The translations under genes were made by a program, and so were the position numbers. Below, piece after piece: positions 7,303-13,673 of a DNA stretch of 13,673 nt (positions are counted from its first letter, which is position 1; the number at the start of each line of letters is the position of its first letter). A model generated the notes under the pieces. It ran no database searches. It was not told the origin of the DNA and saw nothing but the letters and a program-made list of their open reading frames with translations. Source of the stretch: an uncultured Eubacteriales bacterium (lineage in GTDB: Bacteria > Bacillota > Clostridia > Oscillospirales > Acutalibacteraceae); the NCBI GenBank assembly GCA_900317215.1, contig ONFW01000160.1, positions 1 through 13,673 on the forward strand, read 5' to 3'.

Positions 7303-7331
7303 TTGTGTTTTGTTCCGAAGTGTAATATAAT
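7303..7331 (+). promoter_or_regulatory. Promoter for the nucleotide-sugar dehydratase gene
   Basis: TTGTGT (7303-7308) and a perfect TATAAT (7326-7331) are separated by 17 bp. The start site would be near 7338, giving a 38-nt leader to the ATG at 7376. The weak -35 next to the direct repeats suggests dependence on an activator. Confidence 0.6.
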
Positions 7332-7375
7332 AGCTTTGTATATTGATCTTTATAGATATTATACTAATACTGTTT

Positions 7376-9301
7376 ATGAAACGGACAAGACTGTTTATGT
7401 TTAGATTATTGAGATTATTCAGATATCACAGACGGGTAATACTGTTTTTTTGCGATATGCTGCTGTGGAACCTCTCTTACTATCTTTCCTTCGGCATACA
7501 CAAAAACAATTTCTCCCTCCACGGGGCGGAGCTTCCTTTCTTTACGGGACTTGCCGTAATGAACATCAGCTTTGCGGTCGTGTTTCTGCTTTTCAGGCTT
7601 TATGACAAGCTGTGGCGATATGCCGATACGGAGGACTTCTTCTATGCGGCAATAGCTTCGCTCACAGCAAATATCGTGTTTATGACCGGCATGATGATAA
7701 CAGGTGCAGCTGCTCCCGCTCTTGCCATGAATTCAAAGATATTTGTCACAAACGCTCTTATGTCAACATTGTTCCTGATGCTTTTCAGGATAATATACCG
7801 TCTCAACAAAATACTTGAACGCAGAAATCTTGCAAGGAAGGCAAAAAAACGCCTAATGATCGTCGGTGCCGGTGAGGGAGCGCTTTCTGTACTCAGCGAG
7901 CTTTCCAAAACACCGGGCAACGAATATATTCCCGTGTGCATAGTTGATGACAATAAGGAAAAGCTTCACAGAAGGATAGCCGGAGTAAGAGTTGAAGGCA
8001 CCACAAAAGAGATACCCGAGCTGTGTGAGAAGCTCGGTATCGAGGTCATTCTTTTCACTATCTCTCAGATCAGCGTTGCTGACAAAAAGAGGATACTTGA
8101 TACCTGCGCGCAGACACACCTTGAGGTAAAGATAATACCAAATATCTACAACCTGATGACCTCGGGCGTGCCGATAACCTCCTCAATAAGACAGGTAGAG
8201 GTGGAGGATCTCTTAGGGCGTGAATCCGTCACCTTTGATACTGAGAAATACGGAAAATACGTCATAGGACAGACCGTACTCGTTACGGGCGGCGGAGGCT
8301 CCATAGGCTCCGAGCTTTGTCGTCAGATAGCCGCACTCGGTCCGAAGCATCTCATCATTCTCGATATTTACGAGAATAACGCCTACGATATTCAGCAGGA
8401 GCTTATCCGAAAGCACGGCTCCGACCTCTCGTTTGAGGTGCAGATAGCCTCTGTGCGTGACAAAAAAAAGCTTGAGCATATCTTCAGAACGCATAATATA
8501 GACGTTGTGTTCCATGCGGCGGCACACAAGCACGTTCCTCTTATGGAAACCAATCCCGAGGAGGCTGTCAAAAACAATGTTTTCGGAACTCTTAAGCTTG
8601 CAGAGGTCGCGGACAAGTACCATGTCAGGAACTTTGTGCAGATATCCACCGACAAGGCGGTAAATCCGACAAATGTTATGGGCGCCACAAAGCGTATCTG
8701 CGAAATGCTCATTCAGATGATGGGCAAAAAAAGCAAGACGAATTTTGTTGCCGTGCGTTTTGGAAACGTACTCGGCTCCAACGGCTCAGTCATACCGCTT
8801 TTCAAGGAACAGATACGTACCGGCGGTCCTGTTACTGTTACACATCCCGATATAATCCGCTACTTCATGACTATTCCGGAGGCAGTCTCCCTTGTGCTTA
8901 CAGCAGGCAGCATCGCAAAGGGCGGAGAGATCTTTATTCTCGATATGGGCGAGCCCGTCAAGATAAAGGTGCTTGCAGAAAATCTGATAAGGCTCTCGGG
9001 CTATAAGCCTCACGAGGACATCAAGATAGAATATACCGGCCTGCGCCCGGGCGAAAAGCTTTATGAGGAGCTTCTGCTCAATGAAGAGGGCATAACCCAT
9101 ACAGACAACAAAAAGATATACATCGGCAAGCCTATAGCTTTTGACAACGAGGAGCTTTTGCATCATCTGAAATGGCTCTATTATGCTGCTCAGAGAAACG
9201 ACAAGGATAATGTCGAGCGTCTTATAGCTGAGATAGTACCTACCTTCAAACACGCCACAAATGAGGATGCAGAGCTGCCTCCTATTGAAGACGAGGAATA
9301 G
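7376..9301 (+). CDS. Polytopic UDP-sugar 4,6-dehydratase (PglF/CapD/WbpM type)
   Basis: This is a 641-residue inner-membrane protein. It has four N-terminal helices (about 20-40, 53-75, 88-110 and 121-143), then a first nucleotide-binding fold (RLMIVGAGEGA, 159-169) and a second Rossmann domain of the extended short-chain dehydrogenase type (VLVTGGGGSIGSELC, 301-315). The active site carries Thr425-Asp426-Lys427 (STDKAVNPTN) and Met435/Lys439 (MGATKR), so Met replaces the usual Tyr, as in PglF-type enzymes. Family members convert UDP-GlcNAc to the 4-keto-6-deoxy sugar, the first step to bacillosamine-like and other glycans of the envelope. Start choice is uncertain. The ATGs at 7376 and 7397 sit in a duplicated ACTGTTTATG context, and neither has a clear ribosome binding site. 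An in-frame TTG at 7343 is less likely. No other glycan gene is adjacent, so its pathway is not shown here. Confidence 0.93.
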   Translation: MKRTRLFMFRLLRLFRYHRRVILFFCDMLLWNLSYYLSFGIHKNNFSLHGAELPFFTGLAVMNISFAVVFLLFRLYDKLWRYADTEDFFYAAIASLTANIVFMTGMMITGAAAPALAMNSKIFVTNALMSTLFLMLFRIIYRLNKILERRNLARKAKKRLMIVGAGEGALSVLSELSKTPGNEYIPVCIVDDNKEKLHRRIAGVRVEGTTKEIPELCEKLGIEVILFTISQISVADKKRILDTCAQTHLEVKIIPNIYNLMTSGVPITSSIRQVEVEDLLGRESVTFDTEKYGKYVIGQTVLVTGGGGSIGSELCRQIAALGPKHLIILDIYENNAYDIQQELIRKHGSDLSFEVQIASVRDKKKLEHIFRTHNIDVVFHAAAHKHVPLMETNPEEAVKNNVFGTLKLAEVADKYHVRNFVQISTDKAVNPTNVMGATKRICEMLIQMMGKKSKTNFVAVRFGNVLGSNGSVIPLFKEQIRTGGPVTVTHPDIIRYFMTIPEAVSLVLTAGSIAKGGEIFILDMGEPVKIKVLAENLIRLSGYKPHEDIKIEYTGLRPGEKLYEELLLNEEGITHTDNKKIYIGKPIAFDNEELLHHLKWLYYAAQRNDKDNVERLIAEIVPTFKHATNEDAELPPIEDEE

Positions 9302-9304
9302 AAT

Positions 9305-9345
9305 AACGGGTCAGCGCAAAATTCATTGGCGCCGACCCGTTTTCT
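9305..9345. terminator. Terminator between the dehydratase and VanY-like genes
   Basis: ACGGGTC-A-GCGC (9306-9317) pairs with GCGC-C-GACCCGT (9329-9340), a stem with one mismatch, and TTTTCTTTTC follows on the plus strand. It starts 5 nt after the dehydratase stop. The minus-strand flank is also T-rich (TTATTCTATTC), so it may serve the converging carboxypeptidase gene as well. Confidence 0.8.
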
Positions 9346-9361
9346 TTTCATATATATTAAA

Positions 9362-10591
9362 TTATGCTCCGTCCTTTTTTACGACAGTTACGATAAAGCC
9401 GCTGTAGTTATCCCCAGACACCTCATAACCGAAGCCCTTGGGGATCGGTATTTTTGTTGAGCCGCTATCATCTGCTCTGACATAGTAGATATAACGAAGC
9501 ACGCTTCCGCCCGAAAGCTTCAGCGGTTTTTTTACGCTTGTTTCGTGAAGCATTTCAATAAACTCCTCAAGCGTCAAACCCTTACTGCTCATATATCTTG
9601 CCGCTATCTTTCCGACATATCTGAAATGCCACGGCTCATAGGAATAACCCGTGATCTGCTCCTTGCCCTTCGGATATCTTATTATAAAGCCGTATTTGCT
9701 GCAGTTCTCGTTGATCCAAGAGTAAATATCGCTGCCTTCATATTTGATACCCCCTTCACCTGTTTCTATATTCAGGTTCAGGTCAAAGGCAAAGCCTGTC
9801 TGATGTTCACTGAATCCCGGCTGCGCTACAAGCAGCTCAGCTTTTTCCTCTCCGACCTGCTCAACCTCGTCTCTGTAAAGCTCTACCTGCGTGGAAAAGC
9901 TCCTGTAGCCGCATGCTATCATTATGTCTGTTTTGCCGTATATTGCACAGAAATCATCGAGCATCTCATTAAGATGACCGATCACTTCCTTATCCAGCGA
10001 CACATTATAATCCGTGACAGCGTAGGAATCCGTTGAACCATCTGTCACAGGCACAACGTTTTCTCCGTCATAAACACACTTGCATTCCTTATCTACAAGA
10101 ATGAGATGACCGCAGTGTATCCTGTCGTTGGAGATCGTTATACTTTTTGTCGTTCCCATAGGAGAGGTATTATCCTTCTGCTCTGCTCCCTCCTGTGAGA
10201 CTTCCGACGCGCTGTTATGTGAAGCGACATCACACTGTGAGAGCTCATCGTCCGCATATGGCACATTTGTGATTTCGGCTGCAGCGTTATTCTCACCTGC
10301 ATAATGCCCTCCGCTAAGAAATGCTGCAAGGTAAACTGCCGAAAAAAGCGCTGCAGAGACACACAGCATCACCACCATTATGACGAATTGATCTCTTCCT
10401 GAAAACGGCTTTTCAAAATCTATTATAAGAGTTTTCCTCCAATAATTCAGAAACCCCTTCTTTTTTGGCGGGATCTCATCATCATAAAGCATTTCTTTGA
10501 TATATTCCTCTCCCCATACCTCGTCAGCATATCCTCTGTTCAGTTCTTCATAAAGCTCTTTATCCTTCTCATTATCATGATTATCCTGCAT
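9362..10591 (-). CDS. Membrane-anchored VanY-type D-alanyl-D-alanine carboxypeptidase
   Basis: This 409-residue zinc peptidase of the VanY (M15B) family trims the terminal D-Ala from peptidoglycan stem peptides outside the membrane. Zinc ligands are His263 and Asp270 in the FSEHQTGFAFD motif and His322 in YEPWHFRYVG, with catalytic Glu319. GYRSFSTQ (228-235) is the substrate-side motif. The architecture is unusual in its flanks. An acidic cytoplasmic segment of about 68 residues precedes the single membrane helix (about 69-93). An Asn/Ser/Glu-rich linker (95-155) follows, and after the catalytic domain there is a segment of about 60 residues (350-409) predicted to be rich in beta strands. The ATG at 10591 lies 6 nt after AAAGGA. 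The in-frame ATG at 10597 abuts that site and is less likely. A small GCCA/TGGC hairpin (10606-10619) precedes the binding site. There are no neighbouring van genes, so cell-wall remodelling is more likely than glycopeptide resistance. Confidence 0.92.
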   Translation of the reverse strand: MQDNHDNEKDKELYEELNRGYADEVWGEEYIKEMLYDDEIPPKKKGFLNYWRKTLIIDFEKPFSGRDQFVIMVVMLCVSAALFSAVYLAAFLSGGHYAGENNAAAEITNVPYADDELSQCDVASHNSASEVSQEGAEQKDNTSPMGTTKSITISNDRIHCGHLILVDKECKCVYDGENVVPVTDGSTDSYAVTDYNVSLDKEVIGHLNEMLDDFCAIYGKTDIMIACGYRSFSTQVELYRDEVEQVGEEKAELLVAQPGFSEHQTGFAFDLNLNIETGEGGIKYEGSDIYSWINENCSKYGFIIRYPKGKEQITGYSYEPWHFRYVGKIAARYMSSKGLTLEEFIEMLHETSVKKPLKLSGGSVLRYIYYVRADDSGSTKIPIPKGFGYEVSGDNYSGFIVTVVKKDGA

Positions 10592-10674
10592 ATTCATTCC
10601 TTTCCGCCAGGCGCTTGGCCTGATTTACCTGAGCTGCCTCTCATATATTTGTATTATAAGATCTGTAATAATAT

Positions 10675-10705
10675 ATTATAATATCACGCCGGAATAAAAA
10701 ATCAA
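10675..10705 (-). promoter_or_regulatory. Possible promoter for the VanY-like gene, in a two-way TATA palindrome
   Basis: Minus-strand TATAAT (10675-10680) has TTGATT 19 bp upstream (10700-10705), a long spacer. A second minus-strand TATAAT lies at 10653-10658. The -10 is part of a perfect 12-bp palindrome, ATATTATAATAT (10673-10684), so TATAAT also reads on the plus strand at 10677-10682. The region may fire in both directions. Confidence 0.35.
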
Positions 10706-10849
10706 GTCAAAAAAGGAAATACAGCCGAATAATCTTTTCCCTTTTGAGAATAATTCGTCAACGGATCTGAGCCTTCGGCAAAAGCCCCCACATTTTCCAA
10801 GAGGACAAGGGAAACACCTCTTACAGAAAACGGCTGCCTTATTTCCGGC
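10688..10849 (+). ncRNA. Candidate structured RNA (rod-like, nested helices)
   Basis: Three nested complementary pairs are visible: GCCGGAATAA (10688-10697) with TTATTTCCGGC (10839-10849, one bulged T); CAGCCG (10722-10727) with CGGCTG (10831-10836); and TTTCCCTT (10736-10743) with AAGGGAAA (10807-10814). A local GCC-TTC-GGC hairpin lies at 10771-10779. An alternative stem, AAGAGG/CCTCTT (10799-10804/10817-10822), would place AAGGGAAA in its loop. The plus strand is favoured because TATAAT at 10677-10682 would start transcription at about the first base of the outer helix, and because the unpaired stretches are A-rich on that strand. A closed rod of about 160 nt recalls 6S RNA, but I recognise no family signature. 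Strand and 3' end are uncertain. Confidence 0.35.
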
Positions 10850-10859
10850 TATGCCGTAT

Positions 10860-10890
10860 AAATAAAAGAAGCCGACATCAGCCGGCTTCT
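10860..10890 (-). terminator. Terminator of the DUF4250 gene
   Basis: On the minus strand AGAAGCCG (10890-10883) and CGGCTTCT (10874-10867) form a perfect 8-bp stem with an 8-nt loop, followed by TTTATTTATA. It lies about 43 nt after the DUF4250 stop codon. The plus-strand flank has no T-run, so it acts in one direction. Confidence 0.8.
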
Positions 10891-10932
10891 CATAAAAGCA
10901 TTTTCTCAGGATATTAAAGCTGTGCGGTATCC

Positions 10933-11109
10933 TCAAATAAACCTGTTGTACTCGGAATCGTACTCAAAGCCCGCAGCGCCGAGCTTGCTCCTTATCAGTT
11001 TCTCATCTATACAGGCGCTTCTGCAAAGCTCGTCAAGCGAAGGATACTTGTCCCTAAGGAGGGTGTTGATGTAGGAATAGAGCATAATTGGATCCTCTGG
11101 CATACTCAT
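10933..11109 (-). CDS. Small DUF4250 protein
   Basis: This is a 58-residue soluble protein of the DUF4250 type, a short conserved family in Clostridia with no known function. It is recognised by the DPIMLYSYINTLLRDKYPSLDELC segment (residues 6-29, in outline DP-ML---N--LRD-Y-SLDELC) followed by a helix and the C-terminal G-EYD-E-N-FI pattern (47-58). The fold looks all-helical and the DELC to GFEY part resembles a small helix-turn-helix, but DNA binding is only a guess. ATG codons occur at 11115, 11109 and 11103. The one at 11109 lies 7 nt after AAAGGAG and is the best start. The gene has its own promoter (11144-11172) and terminator and is divergent from asnB. Confidence 0.82.
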   Translation of the reverse strand: MSMPEDPIMLYSYINTLLRDKYPSLDELCRSACIDEKLIRSKLGAAGFEYDSEYNRFI

Positions 11110-11143
11110 GTTCATTCTCCTTTGTTATTTTTTTAGCGAACTT

Positions 11144-11172
11144 ATCATAACACATTTTTTTCTTTTTTGCAA
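11144..11172 (-). promoter_or_regulatory. Promoter for the DUF4250 gene
   Basis: On the minus strand TTGCAA (11167-11172) and TATGAT (11144-11149) are separated by a 17-bp A-rich spacer. The leader would be about 28 nt and includes AAAGGAG. Confidence 0.55.
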
Positions 11173-11269
11173 GCAGAAAATGCGTCTGTCAGAAAAAACA
11201 TTTCCAAAAAAAATTGCCGGCTTTAACTCATTTCTTTGCTCTGAAATTCTTATTATTGGAAAAATAATC

Positions 11270-11298
11270 TTGAATCGGCAGAAATGATATGTTAAAAT
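11270..11298 (+). promoter_or_regulatory. Promoter for asnB
   Basis: TTGAAT (11270-11275) and TAAAAT (11293-11298) have a 17-bp spacer. The predicted start is near 11305, almost the first base of a 6-bp inverted repeat, ACAGCC/GGCTGT (11306-11311/11331-11336), that ends just before the AAAGGAG ribosome binding site. Confidence 0.65.
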
Positions 11299-11352
11299 AT
11301 AGAATACAGCCAAGGCGGCAAGCTAATTCCGGCTGTTAAAGGAGTAATAGTC

Positions 11353-13209
11353 ATGTGCGGACTATGCGGATTTACAGGAAAGATCAAGGAAAGAGACAAT
11401 GTTCTTGAAAAAATGACTCAGGTCATAACACACAGAGGTCCCGACAGTGTGGGCTACTATAAGGATGACGGTATCTCAATGGGCTTCCGCAGACTGAGCA
11501 TTATTGATCTCGACCAGGGACACCAGCCGATCTATAATGAGGATAAGAGCCTTGTTCTGATGTTCAACGGGGAGATCTATAACTATAAGGAGCTTCGTGA
11601 GCAGCTTATCGCTCTGGGACATGATTTTTATACTAAAACCGACTCTGAGGTGCTGGTACATTCCTTTGAGGAATGGGGCGAAAAAATGCTCGATAAGCTC
11701 AGAGGAATGTTTGGCTTTGCAATATACAACAAAAAAGACGGTTCTGTTTTTATCGCAAGAGACTTCTTCGGAATAAAACCCATGCATTACGCCGTCATCG
11801 ACGGACAGCTTGTTTACGGCTCAGAGATCAAGAGCATACTTGAATTTCCTCTGTACAAAAAGAAATTCAACGTCCGTGCTCTCGACAACTATCTGTCGTT
11901 CCAATACGTTGTTCCGCCCGAGACCTTCTTTGAGGGGATTTACTGCCTTCTCCCAGGTCACTACATGTGGTTCAGGGACGGAAAGATCAAAACGACAAGA
12001 TATTTTGAGCCTACCTTTGAGCCTGACAAAAGCATGACCGAAAAGGAAGCCGCAGACAAGATAGAGGCAGCCTTTGAGAACTCTGTTAATGCTCATAAGA
12101 TAAGCGATGTTGAAGTAGGCTGCTTTCTTTCAAGCGGTGTTGATTCGAGCTATGTTTCGACATACTTTGCGGATCAGAAGACCTTTACAGTCGGCTTCGA
12201 TTTCGGTGAGAGATATAACGAGATAAGCTGGGCTGAAGGGCTTTCTAAGGAAATAGGCGTTGAACACCATACCCACCTTATAGGCTCAGAGGAATTCTGG
12301 AACGCAGTCCCCAGGGTGCAGTATCACATGGATCAGCCTCTTGCAGATCCCTCATGCATCGCTCTTTATTTCGTGTCAAAGCTTGCGAGCGAATATGTCA
12401 AGGTCGTTCTCTCCGGCGAGGGCGCAGATGAGCTGTTCGGCGGTTATACCGTATATAACGAGCCTCATGTTTTCAAGGGATATCAGCGTATCGTTCCAAA
12501 GAAGCTGCGCTACGCTCTTGCAAAAAGCGCAAAAAAATGGCCGCACATCAAGGGCAGGGGATACATCATCAGAGGCGCAAGAAAAACCGAGGACAAATTC
12601 ATCGGCAATGCCTTCATGTATGATGATGAGGAAAAACGCAGCATACTTAAGGATCCCTCAATAGTTACACGCCCGCAGGAGCTCTGCAAAAAGTATTACG
12701 ACCGTGTCAAGGGCTATGACGACGTTACAAAGATGCAGTATCTTGACATCAACCTCTGGATGCTCGGGGATATCCTTCTCAAGGCGGATCGCATGAGCAT
12801 GGCTAATTCCCTTGAGCTTCGCGTACCCTTCCTTGACAAAAAGGTGTTTGAAGTTGCAAGAACTATCCCCACAAAACTCAGGATAGCTCACGGTACCACA
12901 AAATATGCTCTCAGACAGGCTGCACTCAGACATCTTCCCAAAGCTACGGCTCAAAAAAAGAAGCTCGGCTTTCCTGTGCCGACCCGTGTATGGCTAAAGG
13001 ACAAGAAATACTACGACCGTGTACGGAAGATGTTCACCTCAGAGACGGCTGAAAAATTCTTTAATACCGACCTGATCGTTTCTTATCTTGATGACCATTT
13101 CAACGGCAAGGAGGATAACAGCCGCAAGGTCTGGACTATCTATGTCTTTCTGCTTTGGTACGGCATTTTCTTTGGAGACGAAAACCAAGTGCTTCGACCC
13201 GAGACATAA
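11353..13209 (+). CDS. asnB: Asparagine synthetase, glutamine-hydrolysing (class II)
   Basis: This 618-residue cytosolic enzyme makes asparagine from aspartate, ATP and glutamine. The N-terminal glutaminase domain begins MCGLCGF with the nucleophile Cys2, exposed after Met removal. It carries RRLSIID (46-52), NGEIYN (72-77) and the KTDSEV segment (95-100), all glutamine-site signatures. The C-terminal synthetase domain has the ATP-binding PP-loop LSSGVDSS (259-266), SGEGADELFGGY (354-365) and RMSMANSLELRVPFLD (480-495). The loop reads SSGVDS rather than the SGGLDS of many homologues, a known variation. The length agrees with the Firmicute AsnB group. The ATG at 11353 follows AAAGGAG by 8 nt. 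The gene is monocistronic, with its own promoter and a terminator. It shares its upstream region with the DUF4250 gene. A role in amidating envelope precursors has been proposed for some paralogues of this family, but nothing here singles that out. Confidence 0.96.
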   Translation: MCGLCGFTGKIKERDNVLEKMTQVITHRGPDSVGYYKDDGISMGFRRLSIIDLDQGHQPIYNEDKSLVLMFNGEIYNYKELREQLIALGHDFYTKTDSEVLVHSFEEWGEKMLDKLRGMFGFAIYNKKDGSVFIARDFFGIKPMHYAVIDGQLVYGSEIKSILEFPLYKKKFNVRALDNYLSFQYVVPPETFFEGIYCLLPGHYMWFRDGKIKTTRYFEPTFEPDKSMTEKEAADKIEAAFENSVNAHKISDVEVGCFLSSGVDSSYVSTYFADQKTFTVGFDFGERYNEISWAEGLSKEIGVEHHTHLIGSEEFWNAVPRVQYHMDQPLADPSCIALYFVSKLASEYVKVVLSGEGADELFGGYTVYNEPHVFKGYQRIVPKKLRYALAKSAKKWPHIKGRGYIIRGARKTEDKFIGNAFMYDDEEKRSILKDPSIVTRPQELCKKYYDRVKGYDDVTKMQYLDINLWMLGDILLKADRMSMANSLELRVPFLDKKVFEVARTIPTKLRIAHGTTKYALRQAALRHLPKATAQKKKLGFPVPTRVWLKDKKYYDRVRKMFTSETAEKFFNTDLIVSYLDDHFNGKEDNSRKVWTIYVFLLWYGIFFGDENQVLRPET

Positions 13210-13234
13210 GCTTTTCAGCAGCAGATGTTTACTG

Positions 13235-13271
13235 AAAACGGACGACCGCAAAACTGCGGCTGTCCGTTTTT
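13235..13271 (+). terminator. Terminator after asnB
   Basis: AAAACGGAC..CCGCA (13235-13250) pairs with TGCGG..GTCCGTTTT (13255-13270), with a two-base imperfect step and a 4-nt loop, and ends in TTTTTAT. It lies 25 nt after the asnB stop. AAAA on the left arm could also give minus-strand activity, but no minus gene arrives here. Confidence 0.85.
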
Positions 13272-13418
13272 ATATGCCTTCTCGCCCTTTTTGCCCTCTT
13301 ATGGCGTCTTATCCCTGTTTATTGTTTCAATCGTGGCGGTGGTTTCTATTTTTCATTCATCCCTGTTCACAAACACGACTGTTTTTTCGTAGAACACAAT
13401 AAATCCGTACAAAAGCTA

Positions 13419-13447
13419 TTGACAAATCCCTCTCTGTATGATAATAT
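13419..13447 (+). promoter_or_regulatory. Promoter of the tRNA operon
   Basis: A perfect TTGACA (13419-13424) is followed after 17 bp by TAATAT (13442-13447). The overlapping GATAAT at 13440-13445 would give a 15-bp spacer. The start site would be near 13454, about 28 nt before tRNA-Asp. The 147 bases between the asnB terminator and this promoter show no other feature. Confidence 0.65.
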
Positions 13448-13481
13448 TATTTACGCAGTCAGCTTTTGATTGCTCTCTTTT

Positions 13482-13558
13482 GGTCCGGTAGTTCAGCTGG
13501 TTAGAACGCTAGCCTGTCACGCTAGAGGTCGACGGTTCGATCCCGTTCCGGATCGCCA
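13482..13558 (+). tRNA. tRNA-Asp (anticodon GTC)
   Basis: This is a 77-nt tRNA with encoded CCA. The acceptor GGTCCGG pairs with CCGGATC, the discriminator is G, the D-arm region is AGTTCAGCTGGTTAGAAC, and the anticodon stem CTAGC/GCTAG holds the loop CTGTCAC with GTC at 13516-13518. The T-loop is TTCGATC. Confidence 0.98.
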
Positions 13559-13561
13559 CGG

Positions 13562-13586
13562 TGAACTCTCTCTTCGAGAGAGTTCA
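13562..13586 (+). other. Perfect hairpin between two tRNA genes
   Basis: TGAACTCTCTC (13562-13572) and GAGAGAGTTCA (13576-13586) are exact inverted copies around TTC, and TTTCT follows. It may be a processing or transcript-stabilising element, or a partial terminator within the tRNA operon. Confidence 0.7.
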
Positions 13587-13593
13587 TTTCTAT

Positions 13594-13669
13594 GCTGGTA
13601 TAGCTCAGTCGGCAGAGCGCATCCTTGGTAAGGATGAGGTCACCAGTTCGAATCTGGTTATCAGCTCCA
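13594..13669 (+). tRNA. tRNA-Thr (anticodon GGT)
   Basis: This is a 76-nt tRNA with encoded CCA. The acceptor GCTGGTA pairs with TATCAGC (one G-U pair) and the discriminator is T. The D-arm is TAGCTCAGTCGGCAGAGC, and the anticodon stem CATCC/GGATG holds the loop TTGGTAA with GGT at 13627-13629. The T-arm is CCAG-TTCGAAT-CTGG. Only four bases remain after it, so the operon may continue beyond the window. Confidence 0.97.
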
Positions 13670-13673
13670 GAAA

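Noticed and set aside
10676..10936. Minus-strand 86-codon open frame between the VanY-like and DUF4250 genes
   Set aside because: It spans the DUF4250 terminator hairpin, lacks a ribosome binding site and has an implausible Cys-rich composition. The structured-RNA reading fits better.

Overview
The window looks like a chromosomal segment from a gut Clostridia-type Firmicute. Ruminococcus or another Oscillospiraceae is the best guess, which I infer from moderate GC, strong AGGAGG-type ribosome binding sites, sigma-A promoters of the TTGACA-17-TATAAT kind, a membrane-anchored RNase Y, a long-form citrate synthase and a DUF4250 protein. I see no phage, transposon, plasmid or CRISPR signal.

Layout. 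Bases 63-911 (-) encode a DUF308/HdeD-like membrane protein behind its own promoter. Bases 1085-3567 (-) form a probable two-gene unit, citrate synthase followed by an eight-helix membrane protein of unknown function, ended by a hairpin at 1037-1069. An unusually long non-coding stretch (3568-4172) separates this from ribonuclease Y (4173-5726, +). RNase Y converges with a PAS/HD-GYP signalling protein (5903-7195, -), with two hairpin terminators in between. That gene is divergent from a polytopic nucleotide-sugar 4,6-dehydratase of the PglF/CapD type (7376-9301, +). The shared promoter region carries a striking 23-bp-period direct repeat. The dehydratase converges with a membrane-anchored VanY-type D,D-carboxypeptidase (9362-10591, -). 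Then come a candidate structured RNA (10688-10849), a small DUF4250 gene (10933-11109, -), a divergent class II asparagine synthetase (11353-13209, +), and a tRNA operon starting with tRNA-Asp(GTC) and tRNA-Thr(GGT), which may continue past the window edge.

Most genes are housekeeping or cell-envelope functions with separate promoters and terminators, not one large system. The links the sequence supports are: citrate synthase with its downstream membrane protein (about 23 nt gap, no terminator); the HD-GYP and dehydratase genes through a common control region; and DUF4250 with asnB as a divergent pair.

The observations I rate highest are the direct-repeat operator candidate at 7242-7298, the nested-helix RNA candidate at 10688-10849, the HD-GYP protein with an extra segment of about 90 residues inside its catalytic domain, and the undescribed membrane protein coupled to citrate synthase. 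No complete novel system is demonstrated by the sequence alone.
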